Source: Pirellulaceae bacterium
Lineage (GTDB): Bacteria > Planctomycetota > Planctomycetia > Pirellulales > Pirellulaceae
DNA: 37,156 nucleotides
Direction: 5' to 3'
NCBI GenBank assembly: GCA_029243025.1
Contig: JAQWSU010000025.1
Coordinates: 1 to 37,156, forward strand
Part shown: positions 1-9,044 of the stretch, one piece after another
Layout: each line of letters starts with the position of its first letter
Position numbering within the stretch: position 1 is the stretch's first letter
Made by a program: the position numbers and the translations under genes
Notes under the pieces: generated by a model
What the model was told of the DNA's origin: nothing
Database searches by the model: none
The model's input: the letters and a program-made list of their open reading frames with translations, nothing else

Positions 1-132
1 TTTGCTACACGTTTGCTACACGTTTGCTACACGTTTGCTACACGTTTGCTACACGTTTGCTACACGTTTGCTACACGTTTGCTACACGTTTGCTACACGT
101 TTGCTACACGTTTGCTACACGTTTGCTACACG
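1..132. repeat. 11-bp tandem repeat, 12 perfect copies
   Basis: The window opens with twelve identical copies of TTTGCTACACG, after which the sequence becomes unique (from 133). The unit is not a multiple of three, so the open frames across it are an artefact of a repeat without stops. The array runs off the left edge, so its true copy number is unknown. A perfect array exactly at the window edge suggests that an assembly ended here. Confidence 0.97.
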
Positions 133-425
133 TTGACGAGCTGTAGACGAACCGATACCAACGCGTCTGCGCTGGAAGGCCGACCCCTTATTTACCTACT
201 TGGATGAATGTGATTGGAAAAAGTGAGGCCCGCGGTTCGCTTGGTTATCCTTGCAGACATCGTTATCCTTGCAGACATCGAATGCGAAAGCAGTAGAATC
301 GTGTTATTATAGAGCTATCATCTTGCCGGGCTTTCGGTCGTGATTTATCAAGATGAGACGCTTACATTTTCAGCGATCCATGGTACACGGGCCACCGCAA
401 ATACTGATTTCTCAGGAAGCTAAAA
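133..425. other. Non-coding region upstream of the PSCyt/DUF1553 gene
   Basis: No convincing gene is seen. It holds an 18-bp tandem duplication (244-279) and an AT-rich stretch around 302-311 containing TATTAT, which could be a -10 element for the downstream operon, though I see no good -35 at the right distance. An AGGAAG Shine-Dalgarno sequence at 414-419 lies 6 nt before the ATG at 426. Short open frames here have no ribosome binding site and overlap the real gene in another frame. Confidence 0.6.
244..279. repeat. 18-bp direct tandem duplication
   Basis: GTTATCCTTGCAGACATC occurs twice back to back without mismatch, between genes. It resembles in size, but not in sequence, the other intergenic tandem duplications of this window (31935-31973, 33991-34032). 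Confidence 0.95.
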
Positions 426-3326
426 ATGCTTCAGTTCGAAAAGGTTTGGACAGGATGTCGCTCTCAGATAGGGCGTGCCTTATTGTCATCGTGTTTGCTG
501 GTCATCCTGCCAGCCTCGCTTGTCGCGCAGCGTTCTGCTGACGAAGTGGTTGATTTCAATGATGATGTACGTCCGATTCTGCAAGAACGTTGTTTTCGTT
601 GTCACGGTCCGGATGCCGCGACCCGTGAAGCCGGACTGCGGTTGGATCAGCGGGAGGGAGCTCTAGCGGAATTGGAGAGCGGTTTGCGTGCGATCGTCCC
701 TGCCGACCTGAACAACAGCGAGTTGTTGTCACGCATTAGTTCGCTCGATGAAGATTTACGGATGCCTCCCGAAGGAAGCGGCGAATCTTTAGCGGATTCG
801 GAGATTGCTATTCTTCGGCAGTGGATCGAACAGGGTGCGAGCTATCAACAGCATTGGGCGTTTGTTGCTCCGCAAGTCCATCGACCGGTGACGAAATCCG
901 GACGCCCCGCCTGGGGTAATAATGCGATTGACCGTTTCGTTTTTGACGGCCTTCGTGAACGTGGCCTCGTTCCTGCCGAGCGAGCCGATCGATATACGCT
1001 CGTGCGACGCCTCTCGCTCGACTTAACGGGATTACCACCAACGATCGAAGAGGTTGACCATTTCGTTTTCGATCAACAGCCAGATGCTTACGCGCGATTG
1101 GTTGATCGTTTGTTGCAATCGCCAGCATTCGGGGAACGATGGGCCCGCGTTTGGCTCGACATAGCGCGTTACGCAGATTCAGCCGGTTACGCCGCGGATC
1201 CTCCCCGGGTGATTTGGCGTTATCGTGATTGGGTGATTGATGCGCTAAATCGCAACTTGCCGTTCGACGAGTTTTCGGTTCAGCAGCTAGCGGGGGACCT
1301 GTTGCCGAATTCAACAGATGAACAGCTATTGGCGACAGCGTTTCACCGAAACACAATGACCAATAGCGAAGGAGGCACCGATGATGAGGAGTTTCGGTCT
1401 GCAGCGGTTGTTGACCGCGTCAATACAACGATGCAAGTCTGGATGGGACTGACGATGGGCTGTGCTCAGTGCCATTCGCATAAGTACGATCCGATTTCTC
1501 AGGAAGAGTATTTTCAGTTTTATGCTGTCTTCAACAACACAGCAGATGCGGACCGGGCCGATGAGTCTCCAGGCCTGCGGGAGTACACTGCGGAAGAGAA
1601 TCGGCTGCGAAAGACGTTGCAATCTGAGATCACAGGTTTGAAGACAAAGCTAGAGCAGTTGCAGCAAGAGCAGATAGATCGTCAGGCGACAACTCCGGAT
1701 TCGCTGCAAGCCCGATTCGTGAGAATCGAATCGTTACAGGACAAAGCATTTCTTTCCTTGGCAGAAGTTCAAGTACTTGTCGGTGATCGCAATGTCGCCA
1801 CATCAGGAACTGCGCAGCAGAGTTCAGTGGCTTACGACGGTCCGGCCAAGTTTGCCATCGACGGTGAGACCAACGGGGATTTTAACCTGAAATCGACGAC
1901 ACACACGGCGGCTGAAGATCGGCCCTGGTGGGAGGTCGATCTCAAGGTGGGTCACATGGTCGATGCAATCGCAGTCTGGAATCGGACCGACGGAGATTCC
2001 TCCAAACGTCTAAAACAGTTCCGCGTTGTTGCCTTGAATGAGGATCGGCAAGCCATCTTTGTAAAGGTGTTCGATCAAATTCCAATGCCCAGCGTGCGGG
2101 TTGAATTGCCCCAGCAGGTGGAGCTGCTTTCAGCGAAACAACTCGAAGCAATAGCTCAATACCGTCAGGCGAATCAAGGTGAGCTTTCGGTGTTAAGAGC
2201 AGAAATCGCAACTCGCGAAAAGCAGCTGCAGGGGATCAAAGGCGTGTTGACGCCGATCATGCGAGAGTTGCCGCGAGATAAAAGGCGAACGACGCATGTG
2301 CAAATTCGGGGGAACTTTTTGATTCAGGGCGCGAAAGTCGAGGCAGGGGTTCCTGCCTCGTTTCACCCGTTACCGGCCGACGTGGAGCCCAATCGACTCG
2401 AGGTGACTCGCTGGCTCGTGTCGGCGGATAATCCGCTGACTGCCCGAGTGGCCGTAAATCGTTGTTGGGAGCAACTGTTCGGAATAGGCCTGGTGGAAAC
2501 GAGTGAAGATTTCGGTACGCAGGGTGAACTTCCATCTCATCCGCGGCTTCTTGATACGTTGGCGGTTCGTTATGTGGACCGCGGTTGGGATACCAAGTGG
2601 TTGTTGCGAGAAATCGTGATGTCGGCAACTTACCAGCAAGCGTCGGGGGTGACAGAACAGAAACTAGCGATTGACCCCTCAAATCGGCTGCTCTCACGAG
2701 GGGCAAGTTTTCGTTTGTCGGCGGAAATGATTCGGGATCAAGCACTCGCCATTGCTGGCCAACTTAGTCGGAAAATGATGGGGCCCTCCGTACGACCTCC
2801 AAGGCCTGCGCTTGGTCTGCGAGCCGCCTTTGGTGGCTCGACGGATTGGCAGCCCAGCGCGGGCGAAGATCGTTTTCGGCGCGGCATCTACACCCGATGG
2901 CGCAGGACTACCCCCTACCCTTCTATGACTACTTTTGATGCACCGAGTCGAGAGGTGTGTACGATCCGTCGTGTTCGCACTAACACTCCGTTGCAAGCGC
3001 TTGTGACACTCAATGATCCGGTTTTTATCGAAGCTGCGAAGGGATTGGCGAGTCGAATGGTATCCGAACCCGACCGGTCGGTGGAAGATCGGATCGCCCA
3101 CGGTTTTCGGCTCTGCGTGGCGCGGCCACCTGCCAGGCTTGAAGTGGCTCGGTTAGCCGAGCTATACGGTAGGGTGCGAAATCAGTATGCACAGCAGCCC
3201 GAGAACGCGAAACATCTGGCGTTTGAGCCATTGGGGCCGATTGGGATGACAACACCCGACCTTGCCGCTTGGACGGTGCTGGCCAATGTTTTATTGAATT
3301 TGGATGAACTTCTTGCAAAGAAGTAA
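426..3326 (+). CDS. PSCyt1/DUF1549/DUF1553 cytochrome-like protein with inserted discoidin-like domain
   Basis: This is a 966-residue exported protein of the large planctomycete-expanded PSCyt1-PSCyt2-PSD1 family, whose biochemical role is not established. A hydrophobic signal segment covers about residues 18-35. The first heme-binding motif, CFRCH (56-60), lies in a PSCyt1 domain. DUF1549 follows and carries a second CxxCH, CAQCH (346-350), followed by SHKYDP, typical of the family. Residues about 425-555 look like a discoidin/F5-8C carbohydrate-binding domain (features such as [14 protein letters not shown] and WWEVDL), inserted between DUF1549 and DUF1553, with a Gln/Lys-rich helical stretch around 395-425. 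DUF1553 fills the C-terminus (for example [11 protein letters not shown] and [14 protein letters not shown]). The ATG at 426 has AGGAAG 6 nt upstream. The stop is 15 bp before the ATG of the DUF1501 gene, and these two families are characteristically paired. Family assignment is firm; function is inferred to be extracytoplasmic redox or polymer handling. Confidence 0.95.
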   Translation: MLQFEKVWTGCRSQIGRALLSSCLLVILPASLVAQRSADEVVDFNDDVRPILQERCFRCHGPDAATREAGLRLDQREGALAELESGLRAIVPADLNNSELLSRISSLDEDLRMPPEGSGESLADSEIAILRQWIEQGASYQQHWAFVAPQVHRPVTKSGRPAWGNNAIDRFVFDGLRERGLVPAERADRYTLVRRLSLDLTGLPPTIEEVDHFVFDQQPDAYARLVDRLLQSPAFGERWARVWLDIARYADSAGYAADPPRVIWRYRDWVIDALNRNLPFDEFSVQQLAGDLLPNSTDEQLLATAFHRNTMTNSEGGTDDEEFRSAAVVDRVNTTMQVWMGLTMGCAQCHSHKYDPISQEEYFQFYAVFNNTADADRADESPGLREYTAEENRLRKTLQSEITGLKTKLEQLQQEQIDRQATTPDSLQARFVRIESLQDKAFLSLAEVQVLVGDRNVATSGTAQQSSVAYDGPAKFAIDGETNGDFNLKSTTHTAAEDRPWWEVDLKVGHMVDAIAVWNRTDGDSSKRLKQFRVVALNEDRQAIFVKVFDQIPMPSVRVELPQQVELLSAKQLEAIAQYRQANQGELSVLRAEIATREKQLQGIKGVLTPIMRELPRDKRRTTHVQIRGNFLIQGAKVEAGVPASFHPLPADVEPNRLEVTRWLVSADNPLTARVAVNRCWEQLFGIGLVETSEDFGTQGELPSHPRLLDTLAVRYVDRGWDTKWLLREIVMSATYQQASGVTEQKLAIDPSNRLLSRGASFRLSAEMIRDQALAIAGQLSRKMMGPSVRPPRPALGLRAAFGGSTDWQPSAGEDRFRRGIYTRWRRTTPYPSMTTFDAPSREVCTIRRVRTNTPLQALVTLNDPVFIEAAKGLASRMVSEPDRSVEDRIAHGFRLCVARPPARLEVARLAELYGRVRNQYAQQPENAKHLAFEPLGPIGMTTPDLAAWTVLANVLLNLDELLAKK

Positions 3327-3341
3327 CCAACGGTGATCGAA

Positions 3342-4784
3342 ATGAATACGCTTCATGAACAGGCATTACGGCAAACGCGTCGACATTTTTTTCGCGATTG
3401 TCAGTTGGGGCTCGGCAGCATTGCGCTGAGTACTTTACTGGCTTCGGAATCGAACGCTGATCAAGAACGGCCGCTCGCCGCGCGGACGCCACACCATCCC
3501 GCCAAGGCAAGAAATGTAATCTACCTGCATATGGCAGGTTCGCCGCCCCATCTGGATCTCTTTGACTACAAACCGGAATTGGTCAAACGGACGGGAGAAA
3601 ATTGCCCTGCTGAATATTTTCAGGGGAAACGGTTTGCTTTCACGAGTGCCGCTCCGAAATTGTTGGGGACTCCGCGCAAGTTTGGTCAACATGGCGAAGG
3701 TGGCTTATGGCTGTCTGACGCGCTGCCGAATTTATCCAACGTTGCAGATGAGTTGTGCGTTATTCGTTCGATGAATACGGACCAATTTAATCACGCACCC
3801 GCACAGTTGATGCTCTATACGGGCTCGCCGCGAATGGGGCGTCCTTCTTTGGGATCTTGGGTCACCTATGGCCTGGGCTCGGAAAATCAGAATTTGCCTG
3901 GCTTTGTCGTCCTGGTGTCGAGTGGTTCAAATCCGAGTGCGGGTAAAAGCGTTTGGGGTAGCGGATTTCTGCCATCCGTATTTCAGGGAGTCCAATGTCG
4001 AACGCAAGGAGATCCTGTACTCTTCGTTTCGAATCCTGAGGGAATGGATCGAAATCTGCGACGAATGAGTCTTGATGCCTTGCGTGATCTAAACCAAATC
4101 CAGATGGCAGAAGGCGGTGACCCTGAAACACGTACTCGGATTGCGCAGTACGAGTTAGCTTATCGCATGCAAGCATCGGTACCTGAAGTGATGGATATTT
4201 CACGTGAGACAGAGGCAACGAAGAAGGCCTACGGAGCTGTGCCTGGTGAGTCTAGTTTTGCAAATAATTGTCTACTAGCCCGAAGATTGGTCGAGCAAGG
4301 TGTAAGATTTGTGCAGCTATTTGATTGGGGATGGGACTTCCACGGAACCAATCCAAAGGAAGATATACGAGATGGGCTCACCAAGAAATGCAGTACGATG
4401 GACCAACCTGTGGCAGCCCTAATCCAGGATTTGAAGGAACGAGGGCTACTGAATGAGACGTTAGTCGTTCTAAGCGGTGAATTTGGAAGGACGCCATTTC
4501 GCGAAGGACGAACAAGTAAGGGGAGTATTCTTGGGCGAGATCATTTTCCGGATTGTTATTCAATGTTTCTTGCCGGCGGCGGAATTCGCGGGGGGCATAC
4601 GCACGGCGCATCGGACGAGCTTGGTTTTCGTCCAGTGGAGGACAAGGTGCATGTGCACGATCTGCAAGCCACGATTCTCCATCAATTAGGTTTTGACCAT
4701 GAACGCCTCGTTTATCGGTATCAGGGCCGAGATTTTCGCCTGACGGATGTCCACGGTGAGGTGGTCCGAGACATTTTGACATAG
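3342..4784 (+). CDS. DUF1501 family protein with twin-arginine signal
   Basis: A 480-residue DUF1501 protein, a family related in fold to alkaline phosphatase/sulfatase and usually encoded next to PSCyt/DUF1553 genes, as here. The N-terminus has a twin-arginine export motif (TRRHFFRDC) followed by a hydrophobic stretch ending near LLASES, so it is probably exported folded. Family hallmarks include [16 protein letters not shown] near the N-terminus, [18 protein letters not shown] and [10 protein letters not shown] near the C-terminus. I chose the ATG at 3342 because GGTGATC (3332-3338) matches the 16S anti-Shine-Dalgarno tail. A GTG at 3333 in the same frame is the alternative and would add three residues. 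The gene follows its upstream partner by 15 bp and ends facing the minus-strand gene that stops at 4847. Substrate is unknown. Confidence 0.93.
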   Translation: MNTLHEQALRQTRRHFFRDCQLGLGSIALSTLLASESNADQERPLAARTPHHPAKARNVIYLHMAGSPPHLDLFDYKPELVKRTGENCPAEYFQGKRFAFTSAAPKLLGTPRKFGQHGEGGLWLSDALPNLSNVADELCVIRSMNTDQFNHAPAQLMLYTGSPRMGRPSLGSWVTYGLGSENQNLPGFVVLVSSGSNPSAGKSVWGSGFLPSVFQGVQCRTQGDPVLFVSNPEGMDRNLRRMSLDALRDLNQIQMAEGGDPETRTRIAQYELAYRMQASVPEVMDISRETEATKKAYGAVPGESSFANNCLLARRLVEQGVRFVQLFDWGWDFHGTNPKEDIRDGLTKKCSTMDQPVAALIQDLKERGLLNETLVVLSGEFGRTPFREGRTSKGSILGRDHFPDCYSMFLAGGGIRGGHTHGASDELGFRPVEDKVHVHDLQATILHQLGFDHERLVYRYQGRDFRLTDVHGEVVRDILT

Positions 4785-4846
4785 TCGCAATCGCTGCCCG
4801 GTGGTCAGTCTTGCTGAAGAGGTTCGGCTGCCATTTCGGCCGCGAC

Positions 4847-6790
4847 TCATTGAGTGGGGCCACGAATGCCGTAAAGGACTCCACCGTCGAGATCGATTGG
4901 ATGCCCGGATGGTAATCGAGTAGCTGCGCCCTGGTCGGCATTCGGGATCTGCCACAGCAGTTTTTCATCACCGCCTGCAAGCAGACTTATATTGATGATC
5001 CGCTGATCACGTAGATCCATGAAACCATACCAGTTAAGCGTAACCTGATGTTCCCAGTTGTGGCCGCTGGCCAATTTGAGGTTGTTTCCCAAACGGCCCG
5101 ACGCATGCGATCCCCCTTCGATTTGAATGCGCATGACAGTTTTATCTTCATGAGGAATTTCTTCTCCGAAGAAATTCCATTGTTGTGCGTCACTTTTTGA
5201 GCCGGGAACCTGGCCCGTCGGATCTACGTCAAGCATGCCGAGATAGGTTCGACTGACGATCCGTTGGCTGAGCGAATCAGGTAGTCGGAATCGTTGTCCT
5301 GCTGCGGACTTGGCGGCGAGGGCTAAATCGGATTGCAGCTGAGGCTGGATTTCGAGTCGCGCCTCCATGTAATGTTCTTGAAGCGTGGTGTCGGCAATGG
5401 GGTTTCCTTGATTGTCTAATGCTCGGCCAATAATCCTTGCGATGAAGTCATCGCCGGTGCCCTTTAAGACGCCTGTGCACTGTTCTCCGATTGGATGCTG
5501 TTGTGGCACGCGAAGGGAGATGAGTGAATCTTTTGCCGTCGCTAATGGGACGCTCGGAAATCGTCTGTATCGTTCTGCTGGAACAGCCTGCTCAGCGTCA
5601 GGGAACTGTTGGTAACGTTCCTGCACATGCTGAAAGAACTGCAGGATACTGTCGCTGTTGTCGAAAGCGATCGTCCAGGCTAAAACCTTGCCGGCAGAGT
5701 TCACCGAGCAGATACCCTGAGCAGCGACTTTTGAGCGGCTGATTTCAGCAAGTAAAGCGCCCTCAATTCCCTGGGGGGGATTGTTGACGGTCTGGGCCTT
5801 CAAGGCGACAGGGATGAAATCTTGTTGGATGCGTTCAATTACGTTTGGATTCGAAAAAACCACCTCACGGGCGGCAGCCGCGAACACTCAGCATCGTTCG
5901 TCATCGATTGGGCGATCAATAAATACCCAAAGAATGACCGGTTTGTTTTGCAATCGCGATTCTTTTAATCCGTCCAGTAAACAACTCTTCCAGGGAATCT
6001 TTCTCCAAGCAACGTCGTTTTGCTTCATTTGTGCGATGCGGCGGTCGACACTTGCCGGCGACGCTTTTTCAATTTTTGTCCCCGGGCGATCGCTGGGTTC
6101 GTTGGCTGGGGAGAATACGCTCTGTGGCGCTGGACCGTTCTTCGTCGATTTCTTATGCTCGACGGCCATCAAAATTGGTTGTAATTTCAGCTTGATCACT
6201 TCGAGCAAGCTTTTCGCCTCCCCAAGACGATCTGACTGGATCAGATTGGAGACCTGTTGGAGCTTTGCCTGTAATTTGGGGAAATGGCGGCCTGCTCGGC
6301 TCAAATTAGTAAGCGTCGACCCGATCTGCGTCAACTGGTCGGATAGTCGTTGCTTGGTTGACTGGGCATCGTAGCTCGTCTTGAGGGTAAAAGCCTTTTT
6401 GCGCTGTTCGGCAGTCAATTGATTTCGCAAGCGGATCATTACCTGCAGACGCAATTGCTTTTCTGATTTTTCAATCGCAAGGATTGCGTCTAGCTGATTC
6501 AAAACCGCCTCTTCGTTGACAACATCCGCCTTCAGGAGTTGAGCCATTTTTCGAGATGCGGCCTCGGAATTTTGTGCATGCATCCGAAAGTCGGAACCTG
6601 CCTGTTCAAGTTGCGTCTTAATCGCATTGAGCTGGGAGGCCGTCAAATCAAGTTGCTGCTTGTGTTGTATCAGCAGGTCAGGCGGAAGAAAAAAACGTTC
6701 GATCTTTTCCTGGCCCCCCGATCGGCTCACAGCGAGGCCCAATACAAAGGTGGCCAGTGTGATGCAAAGAAGGTGTCTGTCACAAGCCAT
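4847..6790 (-). CDS. Candidate selenoprotein: Spy-like plus thioredoxin-fold protein, in-frame TGA at 5888-5890
   Basis: Read through one TGA, this is a single 647-residue protein. A signal peptide (about residues 1-26, ending near SRSGGQ) is followed by a helical Spy/CpxP-like region with two LTxxQ motifs (LTASQ, LTAEQ). Next comes a thioredoxin-like strand (KPVILWVFIDRP), then DERC, the TGA (codon 301), and VFAAAAREVVFSNPNVIE. In thioredoxin-like proteins with a CxxC followed by a 'VFSDP-VI' helix, the TGA falls where the first redox Cys of CxxC would be, with a Cys just before it. After the thioredoxin part, about 220 residues of unrecognised extracytoplasmic sequence follow. The ATG at 6790 has GAAGGAAG about 7 nt upstream. 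The longer frame up to 6904 lacks this and delays the signal peptide. Reading frame and domain continuity across the TGA are seen directly; selenocysteine insertion is inference. Alternatives are a nonsense mutation, a sequencing error, or restart at the GTG next to the TGA, but restart would split the thioredoxin fold. Confidence 0.75.
5864..5884 (-). promoter_or_regulatory. Stem-loop just 3' of the in-frame TGA (possible SECIS)
   Basis: On the minus-strand mRNA a hairpin can form starting 3 nt after the UGA: UUCGCGG pairs with CCGUGAG (two G-U pairs), enclosing CUGCCGC. A variant with one bulged C closes further, to a UGCC loop. Bacterial SECIS elements lie immediately downstream of the UGA inside the coding region, so the position is suggestive. 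The loop is only about 10-11 nt from the UGA, closer than in the well-studied E. coli formate dehydrogenase element, so this assignment is tentative. Confidence 0.3.
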
Positions 6791-7470
6791 GAGAATCTTC
6801 CTTCGAATGTTTGGTCCACAGTAGATGGGGCAAGTTTTGATTGCCAATTCCATCTTTCGAACACGTCGATTGCAACTGCAGTTGACGACAGATCGTGAAA
6901 GCAAGAAGTCCGCGTGGGAGGGTGTTTGGGTGCACTCATTGTCGGCTAATAAGCGGTTCGAATTGTTCGGTTCGCTTGGTAGCTCGGGATAGCCTTATTT
7001 TCGTTTCTATTATCCTGTCTGCGACGGCCGGTACAAGGACAAGGTTGGGAGAAATCACCCGTCTGCTCCCATGCTGTTGTTTGCGATTGGATGGTCCAGC
7101 GGTGGCAAACTTGTGTGTGTAATTCTCTGGCACAAAAGGTAATTCATCGAAAATTTACGACAGGCCGTAGCCGTTGGATTGGGGCGATTGCTGGCGTAGA
7201 TGAAGAAATAGCGCGAGTTGTGGGATCGACAGATGATGCTCCTAACTCACCTCACAGGTCACTTTGACGACTTTAGTAGCCACCATCCAACCGGGACGTA
7301 TTTCGTGATAGGTGACGACTCAACTCGGTTGGTCACGAATGACGTTAATGAAAAGATTCACCAATCGCTCGGAACGAAAAACAGGGGCTCCAAGCTGGTG
7401 AGAGATTAGCTTGGATGGGCTCAAAGCGGACATTTTGCCAAGCCAAGCAACAGTGCCATGGCAACGGCGC
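6791..7470. other. 680-bp non-coding stretch between selenoprotein candidate and sulfatase
   Basis: No frame here has both a plausible ribosome binding site and protein-like composition; a 63-codon frame at 7218-7409 lacks both. The right part holds a terminator-like hairpin for the sulfatase gene (7376-7415). The left part must carry the promoter of the selenoprotein candidate, but I cannot identify its boxes with confidence. Confidence 0.6.
7376..7415 (-). terminator. Probable rho-independent terminator of the sulfatase gene
   Basis: On the minus strand TCCAAGCT and AGCTTGGA form a perfect 8-bp stem around an 11-nt loop (stem arms at 7408-7415 and 7389-7396). It is followed after GCCCCTG by a run of five T. 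It sits 56 nt after the stop codon of the sulfatase gene, in the right orientation. The T-run starts 7 nt after the stem, which weakens the call. Confidence 0.5.
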
Positions 7471-8970
7471 CTAGTTGCGATAGGGCCCTAAGGCGGGTGC
7501 TGACTCAAACCAATCGTCTGGGCGAGATCGTAGCCGTTTGTCGTAATTGTTTCGCATGCGAGTTTCCCAACTAGCCGGAATAGCCGAAGCTTCGGGCTCG
7601 CGACCTTGATCATCGATCTCGTTCATCCAATTGACGAGCTGCGCTTTGAGCCTGTTTTTGGTTTCCGTGTGCTGGGGAGAATCTGCAAGGTTGTTGATTT
7701 CCCAAGGATCGGCGCGCAAGTCGTAGAGCTCTTCGGTGGGACGCTGGCTTGCCATGAGTGCGGTTGGTGGCCCTTCTAGTTGTCCCTTGGAATCGAGGCT
7801 TCGCAATAATCCAATAATGGGATAACTTGCCTCTTTGTATCGGTTGAGCTGCAAGAATGGCCGCTCCGGATATCGGTTCAACAGATAGCGGTATTGTTTG
7901 TCGCGCACGGTGCGGATGTGAAGGACCGTTTCGTCGCCTCGGTCGCGACCGCCAAATAAATAGTCGCGGGGAGAAGCTCGATGAGGCCCTAGAAACGGTT
8001 GGCCTTGCATTTTCGGGGGCGTTTCAATCCCAGCCATAGCAAGGCTCGTGGCGCTGACGTCAATCGATGCAACTAAATCGTTAGACACGAGCCCTGCCTC
8101 ATAGCCCGCTGGCATGGGAAGCTGTGGATTGTTCGGTGGCCAGAAGATGATCAGCGGAACATGCATTCCACTGTCGTAGGGCCACTGCTTGCCGCGTGGC
8201 ATAGCTCGCCCGTGGTCGCCCATGAAAACGACCACCGTATTTTCGGCCAAGCCGTCCTGCTGTAACAGCTCCAAGACGAAGCCAACCTTGTCGTCGAGCG
8301 CCATGATTGCGTTCAGGTATTGTGCCCAGACTGCACGCGTCACGGCATGGTCTGGATAATAGGGTGGTATCTCAACCTTCTCGGGGTCTGCCAATTTGGC
8401 GATGTGCCGATGGGCTTGATTCCACGAACGCCCACGATGAGTTTCTGGGAAGTTTACTTGGGCGTAAAACGGTTGGTTGTCCTTCAATTGACTCCACTGT
8501 TTGAAGTCAAACGGTTGCTTGCCCTTGTCGTATGTGAAATTCCAGTCGGTTTTACCCGTTCCGCGATAAAACTGTTTTGTCTTGGCGTCACCGGTTAATT
8601 CAGTGATGTTCGCTGTGGAATAGCCCGCATCACGGAACCAATCCGTTAAGACACGGACACCTTTTGGCAGAGGGTTCGAGCCATCTCGATGGGATCGATG
8701 GTTTTGTGCATCGATGGCCATCGCATACATGCCGGTCATGAACGACGAGCGACTGGTCGAACAGACCGGAGTAACAGTGAAAGCGTTGCGGAACAGCATC
8801 CCCTGGTCAGCAAGCTGATCGAGATGTGGCGTATGGACTTGCTCCGTGCCGTAGCATCCAAGTTCCGGCCCGATGTCCTCTGCCAGAATCCAAAGAATAT
8901 TAGGTTGTCCCGAGGCGGTGGCCAGCAGGGGTGTTCCACAAGCGAGCAGTCCGATGAGAATTCGCAGCAT
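7471..8970 (-). CDS. Secreted sulfatase (alkaline phosphatase superfamily), variant FGly motif CSTSR
   Basis: A 499-residue sulfatase with a short signal peptide (about residues 1-20, ending ATASG). The N-terminal metal site is ILAEDIG (Glu31-Asp32, where the family often has two Asp). The modification site is C70-S-T-S-R74 inside VCSTSRSSFMTGMY. This is the place of the Cys that formylglycine-generating enzyme or an anaerobic maturase oxidises, but the usual CxPSR or CxASR has Thr at the third position. Downstream metal-site features are VVFMGDHGRAMPRGKQWPYD and the C-terminal YDLRADPWEINNLA, typical of heparan N-sulfatase-like and other polysaccharide sulfatases. Start is the ATG at 8970; the ribosome binding site is weak. 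The gene is followed by a terminator-like hairpin. The substrate cannot be told from sequence; a sulfated glycan is likely. Confidence 0.93.
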   Translation of the reverse strand: MLRILIGLLACGTPLLATASGQPNILWILAEDIGPELGCYGTEQVHTPHLDQLADQGMLFRNAFTVTPVCSTSRSSFMTGMYAMAIDAQNHRSHRDGSNPLPKGVRVLTDWFRDAGYSTANITELTGDAKTKQFYRGTGKTDWNFTYDKGKQPFDFKQWSQLKDNQPFYAQVNFPETHRGRSWNQAHRHIAKLADPEKVEIPPYYPDHAVTRAVWAQYLNAIMALDDKVGFVLELLQQDGLAENTVVVFMGDHGRAMPRGKQWPYDSGMHVPLIIFWPPNNPQLPMPAGYEAGLVSNDLVASIDVSATSLAMAGIETPPKMQGQPFLGPHRASPRDYLFGGRDRGDETVLHIRTVRDKQYRYLLNRYPERPFLQLNRYKEASYPIIGLLRSLDSKGQLEGPPTALMASQRPTEELYDLRADPWEINNLADSPQHTETKNRLKAQLVNWMNEIDDQGREPEASAIPASWETRMRNNYDKRLRSRPDDWFESAPALGPYRN

Positions 8971-9044
8971 GTCTGCTTGCGCAGGACTCGGCGAGAAGAC
9001 CTGCCTTCTTTCTTGGCAAGATTAATGGGTGAGCCGTTTGGCGG

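Noticed and set aside
1-132. CRISPR array
   Set aside because: Units of 11 bp are directly contiguous, with no spacers; the same holds for the 14-bp array at the right end.
13-207. 64-codon frame over the 11-bp array
   Set aside because: The repeat unit lacks stops by chance; the frame has no ribosome binding site and no protein-like sequence after the array.
4783-4847. Inverted repeat AGTCGC/GCGACT bracketing the convergent stops
   Set aside because: Six base pairs with a 53-nt loop and no T-run; expected by chance at this length.
5887-5887. Two separate genes with a GTG restart right after the TGA
   Set aside because: The second product would lack a signal peptide and the first half of a thioredoxin fold, there is no separate ribosome binding site, and the frame is unchanged across the stop. 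Kept only as an alternative in the entry.
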